Shown here: in pieces, positions 48,600 through 59,573 of the stretch
Numbering within the stretch: position 1 is the stretch's first letter
Layout of the letters: every line of letters begins with the position of its first letter
DNA from: Humulus lupulus
Lineage: Eukaryota > Streptophyta > Magnoliopsida > Rosales > Cannabaceae
Direction of reading: 5' to 3'
Length of the DNA: 64,000 bases
Assembly (NCBI RefSeq): GCF_963169125.1
Contig: NC_084796.1
Location: forward strand, 216,404,448-216,468,447
Notes under the pieces: model-generated
Told to the model about the DNA's origin: nothing
Database searches by the model: none
What the model saw: the letters and a program-made list of their open reading frames with translations, nothing else
Made by a program: the position numbers and the translations under genes

Positions 48600-49356
48600 A
48601 TTTCTTTTTTTATTTTGTAGATGTGACAAGCGAAATAGAAAATGATACTTAATTTTGAAGGCTTTGTGTTGGGCAGCTGTAGAATATTTTGTGTTGAAAG
48701 TAATAACTTTTCAATATGTTGAATATTTAAGACTACTTGAATACTTAAAGAACATTTTGTTGTTGATGACAGTGTTGAATGTTTTAAACTAATTTTTGGA
48801 TTGTTAATACAATGTTGAATGTTTTTTCTTTTTGTTATTTGAAAATCAAGTTCATTTGATGATGCTAGTATATATTAGAAAGCTAATTTTAATTATATAT
48901 AAAAAAATTAAAATATAATAGAATAAATTAGTGTTATATAAATGAATATATAATGAGAATTTAAACTTATCTAAATATTAAAATAATACGAAAATTGTGT
49001 TATAATATCTATTACAATAACATTTTTTATGTAAAGAATTTTGTTATGCAAACTTCATTATATAACACAAATAATGTGTTATACTAAAGTGTAGTATAAC
49101 ACAAATTTATAAGTATTGAAATGTGTTATATAATCGAATATAAATAATATAATTAAACACTTATCTATTTATTAAAATAACACAGAAAGTGTGTTATCGT
49201 TGACAGTATAATAACACATCTGTATAACAATGATAAAGTGTTATATAAAGTACCATGACCTACGATAACATAGTCGGTCTTAACACATCAAAAAGTGTTA
49301 TGGTATGTTTTCATAACACATTTTTGGTGTTATTAAAAGCATTTTTTCTTGTAGTG
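48600..49356. repeat. CACTA-3 right subterminal region
   Basis: Inverted and direct GTGTTATA/TATAACAC motifs are dense here, including the palindromes ATAACACAAATAATGTGTTAT (split at 49062-49082) and GTGTTATAC...GTATAACAC (49076-49102), with further copies near 49130, 49195, 49240, 49310 and 49325. Confidence 0.75.
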
Positions 49357-49529
49357 ATACATTCAAACCACATCATCTAGAATTTGCAACAAAATAAACC
49401 ATAGCATTCAAAATGTTTCAAATTATTCCAAAATTTAAACAATTCCAAAAAGTGTTTAATGACCAAAACATAAATCCCTTAAGGTCTTAGAAAATATCCC
49501 ATCTTATTTATTAGCACCCCATGTAACGA
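49357..49529 (-). other. Tekay-2 spacer between leader ORF and gag
   Basis: The sequence parallels Tekay-1 at 29180-29365 (AATTTGCAACAAAATAAACC, TTCCAAAAAGTGTTTAAT). It shows that the leader of Tekay-2 continues here after CACTA-3. It carries no coding frame. Confidence 0.7.
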
Positions 49530-50078
49530 TTACGCAATGGACTCGTCCCCGGAACTATAATCAAAGATGTTTTCTGGGATGTGGAAATAGCCGGGAGCGC
49601 TCGCCATTTTCTCCACTCTAGCAGTCAGACGTGGCATAGCTCGAATTACTTCCTCAATTGTCAATTCTCCTTCCACATCGTGTACCGTTTCCAAACGCTC
49701 CTCTATTCCGCCGTCATCCGAATTTACTAACACCAACTCCAGATGACTAAAATCATAATTTACCAGAAAATCGCAAATTACAAACTCCATGGTACTAAAC
49801 TCTAGGTAATCTTGCTCAATGTCATTCCATGATCGAGCCAATTGATGAAGGGCCTCTGAGTACATCGACAGTGCTTCCCTCAAGACCCAATATTGTTCTA
49901 TGGGCCATAGTAAGGCTCCTCTTTTGTTCATGATCCCCTGAATGCGATCACAAACCACCTTTGTTGTTTTCAAAACCGCTATCTCCCAATCGTAGGTATC
50001 CTCCTCAAGCTGGACCTTGGGTATTTCGCGGATCACCTTGAGTAGTTGTTTCTTAGTAGTTTTCAAAACAGGAGGCAT
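49530..50078 (-). CDS. Tekay-2 leader ORF, intact 182 codons, unknown function
   Basis: The frame runs uninterrupted from MPPVLKTTKKQLLKVIREIP to NIFDYSSGDESIA. The N-terminal half is basic and helix-prone (KKQLLKVI, VVCDRIQGIMNKRGALLWPI), the C-terminal half is acidic (LVLVNSDDGGIEERLETVHD). I recognise no domain, and there is no signal peptide or membrane segment. It lies between primer site and gag in the sense direction, 4 nt after a predicted 73-nt intron. The Tekay-1 copy is colinear with one stop. It remains open although gag, protease and pol of the same element are riddled with stops. Whether it is translated is unknown; it could be an element accessory protein. Confidence 0.7.
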   Translation of the reverse strand: MPPVLKTTKKQLLKVIREIPKVQLEEDTYDWEIAVLKTTKVVCDRIQGIMNKRGALLWPIEQYWVLREALSMYSEALHQLARSWNDIEQDYLEFSTMEFVICDFLVNYDFSHLELVLVNSDDGGIEERLETVHDVEGELTIEEVIRAMPRLTARVEKMASAPGYFHIPENIFDYSSGDESIA

Positions 50079-50082
50079 CTTA

Positions 50083-50155
50083 CTATATTGCAGTTTACGA
50101 AACTATAAAATTAAATAAAACAGAAACAAGTAATAGCACATAAACAAATACTTAC
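50083..50155 (-). promoter_or_regulatory. Predicted leader intron of Tekay-2
   Basis: On the minus strand the donor GTAAGTATTTG follows CACCGCGTC at 50155; the intron ends GCAATATAG at 50083, four nucleotides before the leader ORF ATG at 50078. The length is 73 nt and the interior is T-rich. An alternative acceptor (TTTTATAG at 50103) would give only 53 nt. Confidence 0.55.
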
Positions 50156-50225
50156 GACGCGGTGAGGTGAGATTTTCCCATCTTTAACGTGTATGGGGAG
50201 GGTCCTTGGAAACATGGATTTCCGT

Positions 50226-50236
50226 CTTTGATACCA
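50226..50236 (-). promoter_or_regulatory. Tekay-2 primer-binding site (initiator-Met tRNA)
   Basis: The minus strand reads TGGTATCAAAG two nucleotides after the 5' LTR, one mismatch from the Tekay-1 site TGGTATCAGAG. Confidence 0.75.
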
Positions 50237-50238
50237 TT

Positions 50239-53200
50239 TGTAAAACGCCCTAATCTAGTACTTTAGAAACATTCGCATACTCATGAATTGATAAGAGAAA
50301 AGCCACTTATTATAAAAAATCCGAGTGGGGTCTTGCTAAAAACAAGAAAGTCGAGCCCAATAGTTAAAAAGAAAAATAGAAGTTTTCATGCAAAGTTCTT
50401 AAAAAAACAAAAAGTTCAAGTCCCACTGATAAATTTAAAAAGTATAAATTAACATAACATTATTAAAAGAAAATGGCGTTTAAATTGATCGTTTCTCGTC
50501 CATAGGATGCCCCCCACGCCATACACACCACGATGATAGAACTCCCCACATCACCACGCGTGCCAAAAAGAAACATATTTGCTACCTGAAAAGGAAAGTA
50601 ACGGGGTGAGCTAAAATCCCAATAAGGAAATACAAACAACAAACAAGTAAATCACAAACAATCACATTCACATTCATACATCATATCATCATTGTCATAA
50701 TAGCGTCAATATCGTAAACATAAACATAAACATAATCACATCAACATTAACATCATCATAACATAACATCATATCCTTGTGAACATGGCCCACTATCTTG
50801 TCCATGTCACCCTTGGAGGTAAACAGGATCTCTGGTCATTGAATAACCTCGGCGCGTCCGCCCTTGGATTACGTCTTCATATCCTTTGTAACTCGGGTTA
50901 CGTCTTCATATCCTTACCAATCCCTTTTTGATGTGTCGTGTTCATCACCCTAACATCCATTCATAGCATACAACATCCATACAATCCAAACACATCATCG
51001 TATTAAAGCATTTCATAATTCATAGCGCAAAGCATCATAACACTTTCATTCATACAAACAATCTTACCATTCACAGCATAAATAAATAAAATTCTATCTA
51101 ACTTCCTTACCTCAGGTCCAAGCAAGGTAAAATGACAACTTCACAACGAGTCTATACCATAATCAAAATAACATTCCTTAGCATCAAATAAACTCTATTT
51201 TGCCCACTCATATAACCCATGTGTGCATGGGCCATGTACACATGGTGAAAGTTATTCACAACATCCAAACAAGGCATATTTACACATAATGTCATAAACG
51301 AATAATGCACATTCTACCTATATTACATGCATGATCTTGCTATAAAATCTATATGGTTGCATAAAAGACATATATTTCAAAGTAAAAATGAAATTGCATG
51401 CGACATGCATACGTGATAACGTTGTTTAAAAGCGGCATTAAAAATGATAATACTACGCGTCTTACTTCTATCGTTGTGAAAATAACAAAATTGTAACATG
51501 CTTTGATTACCATTATTTATTTCTTTAAAATTCTCAAGTTGATTAATCCTCCAAAAAATTGTTTTTATTTTATAAAAATAATTTAATCAACCATTTGAAA
51601 AATATATAATTATTCCATTAATCACTTTTACTTTCCATAAAATAACAGAGACTAACAATTCTGTAAAATACTTATAGTTTGACATGTTACTTTGAAAAAA
51701 ATAACATTATAATTCAATTACCAAATTTATAAATTTAATGTGAGAAAAATCTAGTTTAGATGTGGAAAAATATATTTTTTACTTGAGTTATTTTTAAAGA
51801 CTTAATTTAAAATAGAATATTTCATATGTGAAAATCCAATGATTATTTTTTATAAATACTTAACTAAACTTTCAGCCATGATTTAATTTATTTAAAAATC
51901 ACAAGTAAAATAATTTCACTATTTTTCTTAATTAAAAATAAAGAAAACCATAAACTTTAATATAAACTCTCATAGTCATAATAGAAATACCATCTTTAAT
52001 ATTTTCATGGGTTAGGGTGTTGACTTATTTCACCATATACACAAAACTCCTTTTATTTTAAAACCAACTTCACATTTTTATTAAAATTCCAGCAACTAAC
52101 TATATTATCAAAATCACCATTTTTATGTTTAAAACTCAATATTTTCTCAAAAATAAAGAAAAAATCTATAGGTAATTAATTGTGCAAAAATACCATTTCA
52201 AGGCATCATAAAACCTTCCATTTAATTTATTGAAACATTAAAACATTAGCATCCAAAATATTATTTTCATCATATACTAACCACTTAAACACCAAAAATC
52301 AGCAAGCTTAACAAAACAAAAATTCATCTTTACATCGTGCTTTCTCAAAATTTACATCATTACCATACATGTTTAAATCTATTAAATTAGTTCACAAACC
52401 CTAGCATGTTCTTAATATGCATGGGTAACACAAAATCAACAACTTCATCATGCATTATACCCTTTTAACAAAAACCCTCATGAATTAACTATCAAACCAA
52501 ATTCTCATTTATTTCCACATGCATCCTAGCATGTTACTATCATTATTCATGCATACAATAATTTATTGATACATAATCTCATAAACATACTTATCAAATT
52601 TCATGGATTCAATCATCAAGAGTCCAAATTATTATTATACCAAAAATTTATATGGGGTCTTAGAGCATGGATCGAACATACAAATCAAAATAACAATAAC
52701 AAAACATAAAGGGGGTTTCTAGACAGGCCGAAACATCATGTATAAAATCATAAAATATCATCAATTATCACACATAGAAAATCAACACCAAAACCCCTTC
52801 ATGCATTAAACCACAAAACCCCTTCATGCATTGAACCACAAAACCCTTCATGCATGATTAAAATAACATACCACCATCAAAATAATAGGAGCACAATCAG
52901 CATATTATTACAATTCATAAATCATTAATCTCCCCAAAAACAACATCAACACATAGATAGAGGGAGGAATCCATTACCTTCCTTGAGAGAACACAAGAAC
53001 CAACACCCAAAAGGCAACCTCTCTTGAATACCCTAGGGTTTTTTTTCGAAAATCAAGATTGAGAAGAAGATGAACACCAACAATTAGAAACAACCCTAAT
53101 CAACATACTAGAATTAAAAGGAAGAAATCATAAAGCAAAAACAAGAGTCATACCCTATCTTGGTCTCTTCTTCTTCTTCTTCCTTTCTTTCTTCTTCTCC

Positions 53201-53922
53201 TTCTCTCTCTAGGTCACGCCCCTCTCCCTCTCTCTCTCTCTAAAAGTCGGCAGCCCAAGAGCATATGCTCTCTTCCCTAATTCCTTCCCCCTTTATCCTA
53301 ATCCTCTCATAATGGTCCAATAGAAAGAAAAGGTAAGTTTCCTATTTGTGTTTATTTGTCTTAATTTTTATTTATTTTCTTTTTATCATAATTGGTAGAA
53401 AATAAAATATGATAACATCCTTACCCAAAATAACCTTTGTCTTCCAATTTTCATTTATTCTCTTAAAAATAAATAAATGGAATAATCCTCTTCCTTTCCT
53501 ACTACACCATACACGACCAAGACCTCATTTCCCATTATTGTTTTTATTTTATTTTATTTTTCTAATTAATTCAATAAATCCAATAAAAGGCAACTTCAAG
53601 GTGTGTAAAAAATTCTACGCTTGTGCAACATGCTACCATGCACTTGCACACACTCAAACACTGGGGTGCATCACTACCTACCATGTACTTTAATGTATTC
53701 AACCAAAACTCAAATAATCACATTTTTAAAATAAATTAATAAATAACATTTTAAAATTATTTCACAAAAATTCTACCAAACAATTCTAACAATTAATTTA
53801 AACAAACAAACAATTAATTTAAACAAACAAACAATAAATAAAAATAATTTACCACACTTAACAATTAAATAAAATAAAACAGTAAAATTCTAATAACTAA
53901 AAAAAAAAATTGGTGCACTACA
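50239..53922 (-). repeat. Tekay-2 5' LTR (3,684 bp, uninterrupted)
   Basis: It begins TGTAAAACGCCCTAATC and ends GGTGCACTACA on the plus strand. It is colinear with 15522-18360 plus 36378-37225. At 53061-53075 it holds the uninterrupted GAGAAGAAGATGAAC, the empty counterpart of the CACTA-2 site. The U3 side with promoter is at 53922. Confidence 0.92.
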
Positions 53923-55611
53923 CAAATTATTTTCTTACATTTTATTCAGTAATGAGCTTTTTATTTTGTTAAGGATGACAGATAAATTGTTTTTAAAAAA
54001 TGTTTTCCTACAAACTGATACTCTGTAAACTATTACTTGTTTATGTATTGATTAACAACTAAAATAATAAAAATGATTGGTAGAATCAGGTTGTCTTATA
54101 ACATTTAAAAATAAAAACAATGTAAAATGTTAATATAAAAAAACATAATCAGAAGTATGAAAATCAATAGAAACTAAAAAAAAAAAAAAAAAAGCAAACT
54201 TCAAGGTTGCATCCACTAAAACCAAAAAACATAAAGATAAGAAACTTCTTTTATCCACAAAAAAATACAAACAAAGGTATTAAAATCCCAAATATAATTA
54301 ACACGCTTAAAGAATTTTTTTTATCAAGGTTGCATCATATATCTGCACTCATTTTCAAAAGTTCACATACGACCTAGTAATAATAATAATAATGGAAAAA
54401 TTATATACTTAACTACATACCAAATTGGATTTATATAATTAGTAGAATTAAACCAAACGAACTCTGAACTGACAACATCATTATGAGTTCAACGTAACAT
54501 TATTTTTCTGTGAAATTTTGACACATTAAATATTAATAGCCACAACGCAAATATTAATCCAATATATATATATATATATATATATTAATTAACAATTAGG
54601 TAATAAAATATTAAATAGTATCTCCATCAAATAGAGTTTGAACACTAGGAGGCAATACAACAAGAAAAATAAGCCCATAAAGGGAGATGAAATAATTTAA
54701 AATATAGAAGAGAAAAAAACACAGATAACTCTATGGAGATTTAAAGAGTATCTCTATGCAATGCAATTCATCATTATTGCCATTAATAGTGAAAAAAAAA
54801 ACAAAGCAATGTAGGATTCTATCACATTGTAATCAGAGTTATCAAAGACCAGAATTTTTCAAAACAACATATGCTGTCTTAGAGAAGGATTTAACTATTC
54901 CATTAAACATGTACAGCGGCAACAAGAAAAGCCACAAGTAAATTAGTCAAATTCAAGATCTTCAAAAACTCAACTACATGATCATTTGGAAACAAAAGAA
55001 ATACCTTATCACAATTCATAGTGGAAAGCATTAAAAAATTAATGGCGTAGAAACTAAATCATGGGTCTCAACAAAGATTACACACTTGGGTAATGGAACT
55101 AGGCCCCCTTCCTTTCTTTTTGATAAAACAAAAATACAATTCTCACTTGATTTATTATATTAATATTTTGTTATATGTTTTGGTAAATGTCTAATATTGG
55201 GGTTTTCTTTCTTCAGGTATTAGACTTGGTCTTGGTATCAAAATATTTAATTGTGAATTAAATCCATTAATGTTACTCAATTGAAAAGACTTGTTGTTAC
55301 TCTTTGCATAAAGTCACTCACCAAATGACTGCCTAACATCACCAAGGAAGTAGAAAAAATCTGGTTTAATGACATACCATATATATGTATGAATATCAAC
55401 CTAATATGCTATGAAATAGCGATTAAAATTTCCTCTCTATTACTTAGCAATAGCGAGAATTTTAAATGTCCTCTCTATAGTTCAGCAATAGAGATAGAGT
55501 ATTAGCGAGGAAGTTTAATAACAATTTCGCTATCGCTATTCGATATAGCGAGGATTTAGAAAGTTTTAGTGACAAAAAAATTCATCTCTAAAACCTGATT
55601 TTGTTATAGTG
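53923..55611. other. Unassigned sequence ending in a CACTA-type right terminus
   Basis: The complement from 55611 reads CACTATAACAAAATCAGG, with subterminal motifs TAGCGAGGA/TCCTCGCTA and ATAGCGA repeated at 55415-55560. No partner terminus was found to the left, so the left border is open. A (TA)13 tract lies at 54561-54586. No coding sequence is supported. Confidence 0.5.
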
Positions 55612-56223
55612 CCAACACAAAATTGTATTTTGGTTTCTTTAAGAAGAAAAAGGACCCTAAAAAGAGAAGCAACTCGGGCAGAGCTGCTTGCTATACAACT
55701 AAAAAGGAACTCAAAAACTATACCAAATGATTATTACACCCCTTACAAGTGTATGTTTTTAACAATCAAATTAATGTACCAATCATCAAACAAACCAAGC
55801 AAACACAATTCAATTATAAAATAGTAATACTAGAAAAGTTTATATAAAATCAAACACCATTTCCCCTATACTAGCAACTAACCATCTACCAATATCAATT
55901 CCACTAATTCAAAAAAACATGCATGTTTTCTTCTTTATCTCGCCGCAGCACACAAATTTCTCAGATCCTACTTCACTAAGACACACAAGTTCTCAACCTT
56001 CTATTATCACCCAGCACACAATAATGATCTCAGAACCTACTTCACTATGGATGAATATTTAAGATATTCAAACTCCTCTAACATTTGCATAATATTAAAA
56101 CAAAGATAAAAGGCATACCTCTTGCAAAGTGCAAACAAAAGTAAGAGTCTCCCGTGAGAGATTGCTTGCACACCAAGTATCTTGCCTCTTCTCTTGGAGG
56201 CAGCCAGCCAGAAAAGTTTAAAC
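55612..56223. other. No feature recognised
   Basis: AT-rich sequence between the CACTA-type terminus and the copia LTR. The frame at 55609-55824 has no family motif. A weak duplication of CTCAGATCCTACTTCACTA occurs near 55963 and 56030. Confidence 0.4.
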
Positions 56224-57465
56224 TGTTGGGGTTTTATGCCCTAATTAAAACCTAATTTCTTTGTGATCTCATTTATTATCAATAAAAGAACAGAAATCAG
56301 TTTTTGACTTGGTGAATCACTTTGCTCACATGTTTTATTTTCATGATTATTTGTTTAATATAAAATTTTATTAAATTCCGAGCATATAGCTAATCGTATT
56401 TATGGTGACGTAATCACAGTGGAATATAAATATGATTATATGTTCAAAATATGTTAGTCCTAAGATTAGTCAGTGCATAAGATTTACACTGACTTGCCAA
56501 TCTACGATATGGTCTACTTACACATTGTAGTGTTATATTCTTTCCAGAACATTAGCAAAGTAGATATGATCGGATGTATTTGTTACATCGGACAGGACCG
56601 ATATTGATAGTTGATAGGATAAGTAAATATACAGAAAATCTTATTCTAAGTTGTCCATTGATATAACCATCTTACAATAGTTCAACCCTCTAATTAATTA
56701 GTTCATAAATTAGAATGGAATAACTACCATTTTACCTTTCTAATTTACTTCATATTCCTTATGTACCATTAATTCACTAGTGAATAATTAATCTCAAAAT
56801 CATTCAGTTCCAGAATTAACCCTTAAGGGAACTAATATACGATCCGTTAGGAAATATTAGATTTCTTATTGTTGATACATGTTCCCAGCCATCCATGATA
56901 CTAAATCTCCAAAACAAAAGTCATTAGCCTTATTCTATGAAGAGACCTTAACGAATGAATAAAAAGATTTAATAAACATGAACAAGAGTTCATGAACACT
57001 CAGGATTTAGGTTGATCTATAAATGATCATCAATTATGATATGAATAACAAGTCTTTATTGTTAAATGATTTTTGGATAAAGACTTTTATTCATAACGTT
57101 CTTTGTCATATATAATCATATTATATAAAGCACCTTTACTGAGATGTCTTACCACATCAATAATCCGAATCTAGATTATTTGTATCAACATGATACTCAG
57201 CAAACCGTACTTACAACCCCAATTAAAGAATTCCATAACTTCAATTTATTGTTGTTGACTATTTTTATTCATTCATGTGATCTTAATTCTCTCATACTAA
57301 TACAAGATCACATCCTCAATAATGAATATGGAATTTTTCTGACATTTAAAAAATTATTCAAACAATAATTTAATAATCTAAATATAACAATAATAAACCA
57401 TTGTATTTATTTATTCATCGAAATAATAAATTTCTTTTACATGCTTTTAGGACATACTCCTAACA
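56224..57465 (-). repeat. Copia 3' LTR
   Basis: On the plus strand it starts TGTTGGGGTTTTATGCCC and ends CATACTCCTAACA. In element sense it starts TGTTAGGAGTATGTCC directly after the purine-rich ACAAGTGGGAGAT at 57466-57478. The length is 1,242 bp. Confidence 0.85.
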
Positions 57466-59155
57466 ATCTCCCACTTGTACTTAAAGAAAGTAGGGCATTT
57501 CTCTCAATCCCATATTGCGTACATAACACTTGAATTGCTTTGTAGGAAGCTTCTTCGTAAACGGGTCTGCTAGGTTGTGTTCTGATGCGATTTTTAAGAA
57601 TGGACACATCTCCTCTTTGTACGATTTCTCTGACTAAGTGATATTTGCGCTCTATATGCTTTCCTCTCTTGTGGCTTCTTGGTTCGTTAGAATTAGCCAC
57701 TGCTCCACCGTTGTCACAGTAAAGAACAAGTAGTTTCTCCACTTCTGGAACCACTTCCAGATCCGTGTAGCACTTTTTCAGCCAAACTGCTTCTTTAGCT
57801 CCTTCACAAGCTGTTATGTATTCAACTTCCATGGTTGAATCAGCTATACTGGATTGCTTAATGCTTCTCCAGACAACTGCTCCACCATCAAGAGTGAATA
57901 CTGACCCAGAAGTAGACTTTTTACTGTCCTTATCAGATTGAAAATCTGAGTCAGTGTATCCAGTAGGTTCAAGGTCACTACTCGAATATAATAGCATATA
58001 GTTCCTCGTTCTCCTGAGATATTTGAGAATATGTTTCACCGCAATCCAGTGTTCCAGACCTGGATTTGACTGATAATGACTGACAATCCCTACTGCATAA
58101 CATTGCATACATTAGGCTCCCTACAGCGGATGCATAGGGATACTTTCTCATGTCCTCTTGCTCTTGTGGTGTCTTTGGACATTGGTCTTTGGAAAGAGTA
58201 ATTCCATGTCTGGTTAGCAATTGACCCTTTTTGGAATTTTCCATAGAGAATCGTTCAAGCACTTTATCAATATAATTTGCTTATGAAAGTTCCAAGAGCT
58301 TGTTCTTTCTATCTCTTAGAATTTTAATGCCTAGAACATAGCTCGCTTCTCCCAAATCTTTCATTTGGAATTTGTCAGACAACCATCTGTTTACATTTGA
58401 TAATGTCTCTACATCATTCCCAATGAGTAGGATATCATCAACGTAAAGAACTAAGAAAACCACAACTTTCCCTTTGATGTATTTATAAACACATGCTTCA
58501 TCAACATTTTGTTCGAAACCATATGTTTTAATAGTTTCATCAAATGTTAAGTTCCAAGATCTTGATGCTTGTTTCAATTCATATATTGATTTGAACAACT
58601 TGCATACCTTTTGATCTTGATCCTTCTTAATAAACCCTTCTGGTTGTTCCATATATATGGTTTCATCAAGTTGGCCATTCAAAAAAGTTATCTTGACGTC
58701 CATTTGCCAGATCTCAAAATCATAGATGGCAGCTATGGATAAAAGTATGCGAATGGACTTAAGCATGGCTACCGGAGAAAATGTTTCTTCATAGTCTACA
58801 CCTTCTCTCTGTGTGTAGCCTTTGGCCACAAGCCTTGCTTTATAAGTCTCTACCTTTCCATCTGCACACCTTTTCTTCTTGTAGATCCATTTACATCCAA
58901 TGGCTTTGACATTGTCAGGCAGATCTACAAGTTCCTAGACTGAATTGGAATACATTGATTCCCTTTCTTGATTCATGGCAGCATGCCACTTATCAACATC
59001 AGGGTCTTCAATTTCTTCTTTAAAATTCAATGGATCGTCCTTTTTAGTATCTGATACAAGAACGTGTGCCTCATGTTCGTAGTGAATAGGTTGTCTCACA
59101 ATCCTCCCACTACGACGTTGCACTAGTTTTTCCTTTTCAGGAATTGTGGTTTCTT
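57437..59155 (-). pseudogene. Copia pol relic: reverse transcriptase and RNase H
   Basis: Read from 59150 downward: a linker RRSGRIVRQPIHY, then DKWHAAMNQERESMYSN, a stop, and the reverse transcriptase with [40 protein letters not shown] and the active site [15 protein letters not shown] (about 58440). After stops at 58281 and a frameshift near 58100 the RNase H part reads GYTDSDFQSDKDSKKSTSGS and VVWRSIKQSSIADSTMEVEY. The copia-type end HIERKYHLVREIVQRGDVSI follows. Ty1/copia order puts integrase upstream; it is missing here. Catalytic YVDD is intact, but the gene is truncated and multiply broken. Confidence 0.88.
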
Positions 59156-59573
59156 AGCGACAATTTTCAGTGATAGAAAATAGATCGTGAAATCTCCCTG
59201 AAAAAATAGAATAGTGATATAAGCATAGGTCACTGTTCTTCAAAAACTTAGGTCCAAACTTTATCAGATCTCATGTATTGAGAACATCTGATAAATGGAT
59301 TTTGCCTATTGTTTTGTATAGCGAGCTCACACTCGTTCTTTGTGTGTTGAGAACATTTTGGAAGATCCTGGTGTGAGATCTCAAGGATTTTTGCCGTGCA
59401 AAAGGATAGAAGCAAGGAAGGACTTGAGGTAATTTTCTATTCATCTCTTTGATTCAAGATATATATATGTATGTGAAGAAGTAGATCTAGAAATCTTGTG
59501 GGGTTAAATTAACAATTTTGATTGTTGTTTAGCTGCGTATAATCTCTGATTTGATCTATAAAAACCAACACAG
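59156..59573. other. Unassigned segment between copia relic and family-B LTR
   Basis: On the minus strand it starts TGTGTTGGTTTTTATAG, and it contains text like AAGTCCTTCCTTGCTTC and GAACGAGTGTGAGCTC that resembles the ends of copia-type LTRs. It does not match the LTR at 56224-57465, so it may come from a different element. Confidence 0.3.

Larger units (their letters stand above)
41955..49356 (+). mobile_element. CACTA-3: gene-capturing non-autonomous CACTA in the Tekay-2 leader
   Basis: The right end read inward is CACTACAAGAAAAAATGCTT (from 49356); the left end at 41955 is TACTACACCAATAACCCC, with the first base mutated. ATA is duplicated at 41952-41954 and 49357-49359. Removing the element joins GCAAAGTCATA to CATTCAAACCACATC, which matches TAAATCATGCATTCACATCACA in Tekay-1 (about 29165-29190), an independent test of the borders. 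The 7.4-kb interior has no transposase but holds exons and introns of a VPS13 gene and a callose synthase gene, both in plus orientation. GTGTTATA-type subterminal repeats fill 48900-49340. Confidence 0.88.
15522..53922 (-). mobile_element. Tekay-2: Ty3/gypsy chromovirus, minus strand, split by two CACTA insertions
   Basis: The two LTRs begin TGTAAAA and end GCACTACA on the plus strand: 50239-53922 (3,684 bp, the 5' LTR) and 15522-18360 plus 36378-37225 (3,687 bp when joined, the 3' LTR). Between them on the minus strand are a primer site, leader ORF, gag, protease, reverse transcriptase, RNase H, integrase and chromodomain. CACTA-2 interrupts the 3' LTR and CACTA-3 interrupts the leader. Without them the element is about 13 kb, usual for long-LTR Tekay/Del elements. 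Flanking pentamers are CAATA (15517-15521) and CAAAT (53923-53927), only a partial match, so the target duplication is unproven. Gag-pol is broken by many stops. Confidence 0.85.
56224..59155 (-). mobile_element. 5'-truncated Ty1/copia retrotransposon
   Basis: A 3' LTR (56224-57465) adjoins a purine-rich tract and a minus-strand pol relic with reverse transcriptase and RNase H. Integrase, protease, gag and the 5' LTR are absent: the coding similarity stops at about 59155. No target duplication can therefore be checked; the pentamer before the LTR is TAAAC. Confidence 0.85.

Noticed and set aside
15517..53927. Exact target-site duplication for Tekay-2
   Set aside because: Flanks are CAATA and CAAAT; the match is only partial, so I do not claim a duplication.
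333..55611. One giant CACTA with ends at 333 and 55611
   Set aside because: The termini look loosely alike, but flanking triplets (ATC and CCA) differ and the subterminal motifs are unrelated.
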